Source of the DNA: Chloroflexi bacterium RBG_16_57_11
Lineage (GTDB): Bacteria > Chloroflexota > Anaerolineae > Anaerolineales > UBA4823
Length of the DNA: 12,046 nucleotides
Assembly (NCBI GenBank): GCA_001795165.1
Contig: MGNS01000008.1
Location: forward strand, 8,525-20,570
Direction: 5' to 3'
Shown here: piece by piece, positions 1-5,274 of the stretch
How positions within the stretch are numbered: the stretch's first letter is position 1
Layout of the letters: each line of letters starts with the position of its first letter
Program-made: the position numbers and the translations under genes
Notes under the pieces: generated by a model
Told to the model about the DNA's origin: nothing
What the model saw: the letters and a program-made list of their open reading frames with translations, nothing else
Database searches by the model: none

Positions 1-447
1 CCCGAAAAGCAGCTGGGCAGCCGGCAGGTAAGGCGAAGTCATCCAGCTATGATTGACTAACGCTCGAAGCGGGGTATCGAAAGGCTCCAGAACTGCCGAG
101 TTGACCGGGTAGGCGTAAGGATTTACCCCCAGATTTAACAGGTGGCCATCCCACAAATAGCGATAGATATCATCCGACAGGCTGGGGAAGCTGAAAAGCA
201 GGGTCAGCCGGAAGATTAACGCAAACCCCCAGATCAGCCGGAGCGGGACAGAGTGGCGCTCCAGGCGTAGCACAGCGAGCACATATGCGATGGCTGCCAG
301 CAGCCAATACGCCAGGAAACCGGGCACGTTTGGACCGATCAGGCTGGGCAGCCGGGTCCAGCCAAGCGTGCAGGCGAACAGCAGGGCGCCCGCAAAGAGG
401 ACCACCCCACCTGTGCGTCCGAGTAAGAACCCGAGGAGAATCTTCAA
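1..447 (-). CDS. GT-C type membrane glycosyltransferase (N-terminal part, cut by window edge)
   Basis: Partial gene with 149 codons visible, open to the window edge. The protein begins (M)KILLGFLLGRTGG and has three likely membrane segments at about residues 10-29, 43-62 and 70-88. They are followed by LSDDIYRYLWDGHLLNLG (90-107) and NPYAYP (109-114). A paired-Asp motif in the first outside loop, followed by YRYLWDG and N-PYAYP, is typical of polyprenyl-phosphate-sugar-dependent membrane glycosyltransferases such as MptB-like mannosyltransferases. The start is TTG at 447-445: an in-frame TAG lies three codons upstream and there is no ATG or GTG nearby, while TTG overlaps the TGA of the GT2 gene as TTGA, so translation is probably coupled. 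There is no clear ribosome binding site. Family knowledge suggests it moves a sugar from a lipid carrier to an acceptor outside the membrane, with the GT2 neighbour making the carrier. The sugar and acceptor are unknown. Confidence 0.8.
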   Translation of the reverse strand, partial: MKILLGFLLGRTGGVVLFAGALLFACTLGWTRLPSLIGPNVPGFLAYWLLAAIAYVLAVLRLERHSVPLRLIWGFALIFRLTLLFSFPSLSDDIYRYLWDGHLLNLGVNPYAYPVNSAVLEPFDTPLRALVNHSWMTSPYLPAAQLLFG

Positions 448-1172
448 GGCTGTCTACGGTTGGCCTTTTGGCTGCTCCCCCACCAAGCATAGCGGATAGC
501 CACGCGGAGGATAAACCAGGCCGCCAGGAGAGAGCCGCGCAGCGTGCCGCTTACCTTGGAACGGCCGAGGCGGCGCGGCTGGAAGCTGACCGGGACTTCC
601 ACGATGCGCAATCCCTGGCGAGCTGCTTTTACGGTCATCTCGGTGGGCCAGCCGTAGGTCATCTCGCGCATCTGCAACTCCAGCAACGCCGGGCGCCAGA
701 TGGCCCGGTAAGGCCCCAAGTCCGTGATGGGAACTCCATAAAGCATACGGATCATTCCCGTAGCCAGTCGATTGCCCACTCGTTGGTGGATTGGCATGGC
801 GCCTGGGACGATTTCCCCCAGCTCGCGCGAGCCCTGCACCAGATCTGCTTCGCCTGCCAGCAAGGGAGCCAGGATCACCGGCATCTCAGCCGGTAGGGAG
901 CTGAAATCGCCGTCCAGGAAGGCTACGATCTCCGCCTGGATAGCTGCCCGCAGGCCTGCCGCGCAGGCATAGCCATAGCCACGGCGCGGCTCGTTGACCA
1001 CCTGTGCTCCGGCGGCGATAGCTTCTTCAGCGGTGTTGTCACTGGAGCCATTATCCACCACCAGCACCGAAAGCACGGCTTGATCGAGGTGAAGCGCGCG
1101 GCATTCCTCGACCAGCCGGGCGATGTTGCCAGCCTCGTCCAATGCAGGGATGATGACGCTGACAGAAACCAT
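444..1172 (-). CDS. Family 2 glycosyltransferase, dolichyl/polyprenyl-phosphate sugar synthase type
   Basis: 242 aa. The GT-A fold is visible: N-terminal VSVIIPALDEAGNI (4-17), VVDNGSSDNT (38-47) for nucleotide-sugar binding, EPRRGYGYA (61-69), the metal-binding DGD (87-89), QGSRELGE (113-120), DLGPYRAI (151-158), GWPTEM (174-179) and RRLGRSKVSGT (200-210). A hydrophobic stretch at about 213-230 may be a membrane anchor or interface helix. This pattern matches the DPM1/DPG-synthase clade, which loads a sugar from a nucleotide sugar onto polyprenyl phosphate at the cytoplasmic membrane face. It lies 17 nt after the reductase fusion and overlaps the GT-C gene by 4 nt, so all three are probably one transcript. 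The ATG at 1172 has no Shine-Dalgarno but sits exactly at the start of the family's conserved beta strand. The sugar cannot be told from sequence. Confidence 0.9.
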   Translation of the reverse strand: MVSVSVIIPALDEAGNIARLVEECRALHLDQAVLSVLVVDNGSSDNTAEEAIAAGAQVVNEPRRGYGYACAAGLRAAIQAEIVAFLDGDFSSLPAEMPVILAPLLAGEADLVQGSRELGEIVPGAMPIHQRVGNRLATGMIRMLYGVPITDLGPYRAIWRPALLELQMREMTYGWPTEMTVKAARQGLRIVEVPVSFQPRRLGRSKVSGTLRGSLLAAWFILRVAIRYAWWGSSQKANRRQP

Positions 1173-1189
1173 AACCAGAATCGATTATC

Positions 1190-2425
1190 TCAGATCGCTT
1201 TGAGATATTCACGGATGCTCAGCGCGGCTGCGGCGCCCTCTCCGACAGCGGAGGCGAGCTGCTTGGTGCTGCCGGCGCGCACATCCCCGGCGGCGAAGAC
1301 ACCCGGCGTGCGGGTCTCGAAGGCGAAGGGTGGGCGGGTAGCTTCGGGTAGCGCTCCGTGCAATAAATCATGCCCGGTCATCACATAGCCGTACGGGTCC
1401 AGAGATACAAAGTCTTTGGCAAAGCCGGAGTTGGGCTGCTGACCGATAAATAGAAAAGCAGCTTGAGGACGCAGCTCGCTGGTCACACCACTCTTTTGAT
1501 CACGGATGCGCACGGTTTTTAATTTCGAATTTTCACCCTCGAACGCTTCGACAACGGTGCTGTAGCGTACATCGATACGCGAGCCCGGCTTCAAGACCTT
1601 ATCAATTGCCACCTGGCTGGCCGTCAGGCGCTCGCCGCGTGCCAGGAGCGTGACCTGCTCGGCGAATTTCGTCAGGTGCAGGCCCTCTTCGCAGGCGGAG
1701 TTGCCCCCGCCGATGACCACGATCTCCTTTGCCCCTTTGTAAAATGGGCCGTCACAGGTAGCACAGAAATGGATGCCGGCGCCGATAAAATCGTCCTCAC
1801 CCGGCACCCCCAGGCGCCGGTAAGTTGCGCCGGTGGCGATCAGGATCGCCCCGGTGTGATAGTGGCGTTGATCCGCATCCATCACGCATAGACAGCCCGC
1901 GTCGGTGTGCAGGCCAGCCACGTCCACTGCCTGTAAGATCTCAACGTTGAAACGGCGGGTCTGCTGTACCAGGCGGTCTGCAAATGCCTGCCCGGTAAGG
2001 CCCTCAGGAAAACCGGGAAAGTTGTCGATCGTGCCGGTGATGCCTGCCTGGCCACCCAGGCCGGAGCGTTCGATCACCAGAGTCTCCACACCTTCGCGGG
2101 CGGCGTAGATGGCCGCGGTCAACCCGGCCGGTCCGCCGCCGATCACGATCAGATCATAGAACGCCAGCTTCGGCTCGGTTTGTAAGCCGAGCTTGCGCGC
2201 CAGCTCGGCGTTGGTCGGCTCGGCCAGGAAGGAGCCATCCGGAAATTGGATGGTCGGGATGATGCGCTTGCCGTGATTAAGTTGGACCACGTAGTTTTCG
2301 GCCGCTTTATCCTGCTCGATATCCACCCAGTTGTAGCGGATGAACTGTTCGCTGAGAAACTTTTTCGATCTTTGGCAATCTGGACACCAATATGCGCCAT
2401 AGACGGTAATACCAGACTCAGACAT
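1190..2425 (-). CDS. Glutaredoxin-like / thioredoxin-reductase fusion flavoprotein
   Basis: 411 aa. Residues 1-83 are a glutaredoxin or mycoredoxin-like domain: TVYGAYWCPDCQRSK with CPDC at 14-17, cis-Pro in IIPT (55-58), and PDGSFLAEPTNAEL (62-75). Residues 90-411 are a low-Mr thioredoxin reductase: FAD motif GGGPAG (96-101), GQAG (125-128), redox pair CATC (221-224), nucleotide-binding GGGNSA (239-244), GQQPNS (328-333), and a C-terminal GDVR-KQLASAVGEGAAAA block (380-400). Both redox pairs are intact, so electrons could pass from NAD(P)H via FAD and CATC to the attached CPDC. The reductase motif HRRxxxR, which holds the NADPH 2'-phosphate, reads ARGERLT (262-268), so NADPH preference is doubtful. 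The start at 2425 is well supported by AAGGAGAG with an 8-nt spacing. It heads the operon with the two glycosyltransferases. Its partner substrate (peroxiredoxin, low-mass thiol) is not shown. Confidence 0.93.
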   Translation of the reverse strand: MSESGITVYGAYWCPDCQRSKKFLSEQFIRYNWVDIEQDKAAENYVVQLNHGKRIIPTIQFPDGSFLAEPTNAELARKLGLQTEPKLAFYDLIVIGGGPAGLTAAIYAAREGVETLVIERSGLGGQAGITGTIDNFPGFPEGLTGQAFADRLVQQTRRFNVEILQAVDVAGLHTDAGCLCVMDADQRHYHTGAILIATGATYRRLGVPGEDDFIGAGIHFCATCDGPFYKGAKEIVVIGGGNSACEEGLHLTKFAEQVTLLARGERLTASQVAIDKVLKPGSRIDVRYSTVVEAFEGENSKLKTVRIRDQKSGVTSELRPQAAFLFIGQQPNSGFAKDFVSLDPYGYVMTGHDLLHGALPEATRPPFAFETRTPGVFAAGDVRAGSTKQLASAVGEGAAAALSIREYLKAI

Positions 2426-2433
2426 GCAAGTCT

Positions 2434-2439
2434 CTCCTT
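2434..2439 (-). promoter_or_regulatory. Strong ribosome binding site of the reductase fusion
   Basis: Reads AAGGAG on the minus strand, 8 nt before the ATG at 2425. It fixes the start of the glutaredoxin/reductase fusion and shows that the glutaredoxin domain is translated as part of the protein. Confidence 0.8.
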
Positions 2440-2523
2440 GTTTAACTTGGGGTTTTAATCAAAGGATGCACCGGTTAAAGATAAGACGCCCGTGCCTGTG
2501 CTGCTCTTACGATGCCTGTGGTA

Positions 2524-2562
2524 ATTATATACCTTGTTCATTGTTTGCCGGTCGAACAAGGT
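2524..2562 (-). promoter_or_regulatory. Operator-like inverted repeat next to a -10 box, upstream of the reductase fusion
   Basis: A perfect 9-bp inverted repeat is present: ACCTTGTTC (2531-2539) and GAACAAGGT (2554-2562), with 14 nt between the arms and 23 bp between arm centres, about two helical turns. On the minus strand the inner arm is followed directly by TATAAT (2529-2524), so the repeat would cover the -35/spacer region of a promoter reading toward the reductase gene. No good -35 hexamer is seen at 15-19 bp, which fits an activator-dependent or regulated promoter. No T-run follows on either strand, so a terminator is unlikely. The binding protein is unknown; operator function is inference. 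Confidence 0.45.
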
Positions 2563-2571
2563 GGCAACTAA

Positions 2572-2624
2572 CCGATTCGCCGGGTATTAATCTTATGTTA
2601 GAATGTCGCTTTGTGCCGAATCGG
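2572..2624. repeat. Second inverted repeat (CCGATTCG / CGAATCGG) in the intergenic region
   Basis: CCGATTCG at 2572-2579 is matched by CGAATCGG at 2617-2624, an 8-bp inverted repeat with 37 nt between arms. The right arm also lies inside a short odd palindrome GCCGA-A-TCGGC (2615-2625). It sits upstream of the pdxS -35 box, so it might be a regulator site for pdxS. The function is not shown and chance is possible. Confidence 0.3.
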
Positions 2625-2638
2625 CCGATGCCAGATGA

Positions 2639-2667
2639 TTGCATTGGCAACTTGCGCTTGGTATAAT
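2639..2667 (+). promoter_or_regulatory. Probable sigma-70-type promoter of pdxS
   Basis: A perfect -10 TATAAT is at 2662-2667, preceded by TG one base upstream (2659-2660, TGnTATAAT, extended -10). A weak -35, TTGCAT, is at 2639-2644 with the ideal 17-bp spacer. Transcription would begin near 2674, giving a leader of about 70 nt before the pdxS ATG. Confidence 0.65.
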
Positions 2668-2676
2668 GATTAGTAG

Positions 2677-2697
2677 AAAAGTAGATAAAATACTTTT
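2677..2697 (+). promoter_or_regulatory. AU-rich 5' hairpin of the pdxS leader
   Basis: AAAAGTA (2677-2683) and TACTTTT (2691-2697) are a perfect 7-bp inverted repeat with a 7-nt loop, only a few bases after the predicted transcript start. A 9-bp direct repeat TAGATAAAA (2682-2690 and 2698-2706) overlaps it. The stem is AU-rich and weak. A 5' stabilising stem or a regulator-bound repeat are both possible. Confidence 0.35.
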
Positions 2698-2712
2698 TAG
2701 ATAAAAAATATC

Positions 2713-2737
2713 CCGACGCAATAAGTCGGTGTGGAGG
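2713..2737 (+). promoter_or_regulatory. Small hairpin followed by the pdxS ribosome binding site
   Basis: CCGAC (2713-2717) pairs with GTCGG (2725-2729) over a 7-nt loop. Four bases later comes GGAGG (2733-2737). With a 6-nt spacing this site points to the ATG at 2744, not to the upstream GTG at 2729 or the ATG at 2738 that abuts it. The hairpin could affect ribosome access, but this is inference. Confidence 0.55.
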
Positions 2738-2743
2738 ATGAAA

Positions 2744-3631
2744 ATGAACCAACAGGTTGGAACTTTTGCTGTCAAAAAGGGGCTGGCCCAAATGCTCAAG
2801 GGCGGCGTGATCATGGATGTGGTCACCGCGGAGCACGCTCACATCGCCGAAGAGGCCGGCGCGGTCGCGGTGATGGCTCTGGAGCGTGTGCCGGCGGATA
2901 TACGCGCCCACGGCGGCGTGGCTCGCATGAGCGATCCGGAGCTGATCCTGAAGATCATGGACACCGTCTCGATCCCGGTGATGGCAAAGTGCCGGATTGG
3001 ACACTTTGTCGAGGCGCAAATTCTTGAGGCGATCGGTGTGGATTACCTTGATGAGTCGGAAGTTCTCACCCCGGCGGATGAAGCTCATCACATCAATAAA
3101 CACACCTTCAAGGTGCCCTTCGTTTGTGGTTGCCGCAATTTGGGCGAGGCGCTGCGTCGTATTGGCGAGGGTGCTGCGATGATCCGCACGAAAGGCGAGG
3201 CGGGCACGGGGGACGTGGTCGAAGCAGTGCGCCATGCCCGCTCGGTGTTGGGTGAAATTCGCCGGCTGGAGAACATGCCCGAAGAGGAAGTGATGGCCTT
3301 TGCCAAAGAGATCGGCGCGCCTTACGAATTGGTTATGGAAACCCGTAGCCTGGGCCGCTTGCCGGTGGTGAATTTTGCGGCCGGTGGCTTAGCGACCCCA
3401 GCCGATGCTGCGCTGATGATGCAACTGGGTGTGGATGGCGTTTTTGTTGGCTCCGGCATCTTTAAGTCCGGCGACCCGGCCAAGCGCGCTGCGGCAATTG
3501 TCAAGGCGGTGACGCACTACAACGATCCATACATTCTGGCCGAGGTCAGTCGGAACCTGGGCGACCCGATGGTCGGGCGGCAAATTTCTGCCATCCCCGA
3601 AGCTGAGCTGATTGCCGGGCGTGGTTGGTAG
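2744..3631 (+). CDS. pdxS: Pyridoxal 5'-phosphate synthase subunit PdxS
   Basis: 295 aa, the usual PdxS length. With PdxT it makes pyridoxal 5'-phosphate in the cytoplasm from ribose 5-phosphate, glyceraldehyde 3-phosphate and ammonia from glutamine (DXP-independent vitamin B6 route). It is a (beta/alpha)8 barrel. Conserved blocks are GGVIMDVV (20-27, Asp25), ALERVPADIRAHGGVARMSDP (45-65), MAKCRIGHFVEA (80-91, substrate Lys82), DYLDESEVLTPAD (100-112), FVCGCRNLGEALRRI (126-140), IRTKGEAGTGDVVEA (147-161, Lys150) and FAAGGLATPADAALMMQLG (211-229). Asp25, Lys82 and Lys150 match the catalytic residues of the family. The start at 2744 is set by GGAGG with a 6-nt spacing. It is the first gene of a plus-strand run with pdxT 95 nt downstream. 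Confidence 0.98.
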   Translation: MNQQVGTFAVKKGLAQMLKGGVIMDVVTAEHAHIAEEAGAVAVMALERVPADIRAHGGVARMSDPELILKIMDTVSIPVMAKCRIGHFVEAQILEAIGVDYLDESEVLTPADEAHHINKHTFKVPFVCGCRNLGEALRRIGEGAAMIRTKGEAGTGDVVEAVRHARSVLGEIRRLENMPEEEVMAFAKEIGAPYELVMETRSLGRLPVVNFAAGGLATPADAALMMQLGVDGVFVGSGIFKSGDPAKRAAAIVKAVTHYNDPYILAEVSRNLGDPMVGRQISAIPEAELIAGRGW

Positions 3632-3689
3632 CGCTAAACCCCCGGACCTTGGGTACTGAGCCGGTATTTGGTTTTACTTCTGGAGTAGG

Positions 3690-3716
3690 CGGCTGAAAGC
3701 TGTAATCATGCAGCCG
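3690..3716 (+). other. Possible intercistronic hairpin between pdxS and pdxT
   Basis: CGGCTG (3690-3695) and CAGCCG (3711-3716) form a 6-bp inverted repeat with a 15-nt loop, 10 nt before the pdxT ATG at 3727. No T-run follows, so it is not an intrinsic terminator. It could influence pdxT translation or mRNA processing, but a 6-bp stem may be chance. Confidence 0.25.
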
Positions 3717-3726
3717 GGTAGTGGCT

Positions 3727-4320
3727 ATGACAAAAATTGGAGTTCTTGCTCTTCAAGGCGACTTTGCCGAGCATATCGTCATGTTGCGACGCGTTGGCGC
3801 CGAGGCCACGGAGGTGCGCCTGCCCAGGCACCTGGAGGACCTGGACGGGCTGATCATCCCCGGCGGCGAGTCGACGACGATAGGAAAGCTGGCTGTAGCC
3901 TACGATTTAATAGAGCCGTTGTCTCGTTTCGGGCTGGAGAGAGCCATCTGGGGCACTTGTGCGGGCGCAATCTTTCTGTCTAAGGATGTCCGGCGCTCTC
4001 AGCCTTTGTTGAGCTTGATGGATATCACCGTAGCGCGTAACGCCTTTGGCCGTCAGGTTGATAGCTTCGAGGCAGATCTGGATGTGCCTGCATTATTGCA
4101 CGTAGATCCTGATCCGCGCCCCTTCCACGCCATGTTTATACGCGCCCCGCTGATCTCTTCGGTGGAGGAAAACGTTCGGGTGTTGGCGCAGCTTCCGGAT
4201 GGCCGGATCGTTGCCGCCCAGCAGGAATGCTTGCTGGCGACCTCCTTTCATCCAGAATTGACAATGGACGATCGCTTTCATCGTTACTTTCTGAACCTTG
4301 CAAAAACCTCAGATAGGTGA
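3727..4320 (+). CDS. pdxT: Pyridoxal 5'-phosphate synthase glutaminase subunit PdxT
   Basis: 197 aa, a class I glutamine amidotransferase that feeds ammonia to PdxS. Visible motifs are KIGVLALQGDFAEH (3-16), IIPGGESTTIGKL (43-55, oxyanion/loop motif GGEST), WGTCAGAI with nucleophile Cys78 (75-82), RNAFGRQ (104-110), FIRAP (137-141), and SFHPELT with His175 and Glu177. The Cys-His-Glu triad is complete. I choose ATG at 3727 because the family starts right at the first beta strand; a GTG at 3721 in the same frame is possible, and neither has a good ribosome binding site. The gene ends 9 nt before the next one. Confidence 0.97.
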   Translation: MTKIGVLALQGDFAEHIVMLRRVGAEATEVRLPRHLEDLDGLIIPGGESTTIGKLAVAYDLIEPLSRFGLERAIWGTCAGAIFLSKDVRRSQPLLSLMDITVARNAFGRQVDSFEADLDVPALLHVDPDPRPFHAMFIRAPLISSVEENVRVLAQLPDGRIVAAQQECLLATSFHPELTMDDRFHRYFLNLAKTSDR

Positions 4321-4329
4321 ATCTGGCTC

Positions 4330-5268
4330 ATGAACGTGCGTCATTTCGATTGGCGCGACCTTTCCACCCTGCATCGTTTACGCAGTCAGAGCGTGTACCT
4401 GAATGGCGCTCTGCTGCACACCCGCGGGCCGTTGATGGTGCCTGGCGCGCTGTTCTCATTTTTGGCGCCATCCATGGGGATTTTTACCTATGTCCTGAAT
4501 GGTGAGGAAGCCAGCGATTCGCCCGTCTTTGGTCAATTCATCCACATGATGGGCTCGCCGCTTTCACATTTAACTTTCTTGACTCCAGATAATGCTTTGG
4601 ATTCGACGACAGTCTATTCTTTGATGGAGCACATGATGGCGCAATCCGGCGAGCGCGGCGCGCTGCGCTTGCTGGCGGATGTCGATGAGAGCTCAGAAGC
4701 ATTCGAAACCCTCCGTCACAGTGGGTTCGCCATCTATTCGCGCCAGCGCATCTGGCAGTTGACCGGTTTCCCCGATGGCGACTCGCAGCCTGGGACATGG
4801 CGCTCGGCGATCAGCCCGGATGAGCCCCCGATCCGTTCTTTATATAACAACCTGGTGCCCGCCCTGGTGCAACAGGTAGAGCCGCTCTCGACCCAGCGAC
4901 CTAAGGGGATGGTATATTATGACCATGGAGAATTGATTGCCTTCGTTGAATTAAAGTACGGTCATCGCGGTATTTGGGCGCAGCCCTTTGTGCACCCGGA
5001 TGCCCAGGATATGGCCCAGCATTTTATTGATCTTTTGAGTAGAGTTCCCAATCGCCGTTCGCGACCGGTGTATATCTGTGTGCGTTCCTATCAAGCCTGG
5101 CTGGAGACGGCGATCGAAGATCTGGGCGCGGAGGCTGGCCCGCGCCAGGCGGTTATGGCCAAACAGTTCGTAAGCCAACAGAAGGCCTCGCGCGCCTTCG
5201 CCATTCCAGCCCTGGAGGGCGGACAGCCCGAGATTACCGCTCCCATTGCAAGATTGGGGAATAAGTAA
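4330..5268 (+). CDS. Unknown protein with tandem GNAT-like halves
   Basis: 312 aa; I do not recognise a named family with certainty. The N-terminus VRHFDWRDLSTLHRLR (3-18) and the segment ALRLLADVDESSEAFETLRHSGFAIYSRQRIWQL (111-144) have the look of the C-terminal half of a GNAT acetyltransferase (strand, helix, 'GF', strand). A second, similar set follows: YYDHGELIAFVEL (197-209) and PVYICVRSYQAWLETAIEDLGAEAGPRQAVMAKQF (246-280). I see no clear acetyl-CoA loop (Q/R-x-x-G-x-G/A) in either half, so it may be a non-catalytic or divergent member. No signal peptide or membrane segment is seen. The ATG at 4330 has AGGTGA (4315-4320) overlapping the pdxT stop, so it is probably co-translated with pdxT. 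It lies 6 nt before the R3H ATPase gene. The function is unknown. Confidence 0.8.
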   Translation: MNVRHFDWRDLSTLHRLRSQSVYLNGALLHTRGPLMVPGALFSFLAPSMGIFTYVLNGEEASDSPVFGQFIHMMGSPLSHLTFLTPDNALDSTTVYSLMEHMMAQSGERGALRLLADVDESSEAFETLRHSGFAIYSRQRIWQLTGFPDGDSQPGTWRSAISPDEPPIRSLYNNLVPALVQQVEPLSTQRPKGMVYYDHGELIAFVELKYGHRGIWAQPFVHPDAQDMAQHFIDLLSRVPNRRSRPVYICVRSYQAWLETAIEDLGAEAGPRQAVMAKQFVSQQKASRAFAIPALEGGQPEITAPIARLGNK

Positions 5269-5274
5269 GTATCT

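Noticed and set aside
170..490. Minus-strand frame of 106 codons overlapping the 5' part of the GT-C gene
   Set aside because: The other frame on the same strand gives clear membrane segments and the SDD-YRYLWDG motif; this one gives no recognisable protein.
285..896. Open frame of about 200 codons on the plus strand opposite the glycosyltransferase genes
   Set aside because: Its translation is low-complexity (Arg, Ala and His rich) and crosses two convincing minus-strand genes; no start signals.
2531..2562. The 9-bp inverted repeat read as a rho-independent terminator
   Set aside because: No T-run follows on either strand, the loop is 14 nt, and it lies between two divergent genes, where no terminator is needed.
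2554..2562. GAAC half-site read as a Gram-positive-type LexA box
   Set aside because: The LexA pattern GAAC-N4-GTTC is not formed here: the arms are oriented and spaced differently.
3708..3983. Plus-strand frame starting at ATG 3708 overlapping pdxT
   Set aside because: It is the wrong frame: PdxT with a full Cys-His-Glu triad occupies the region from 3727.
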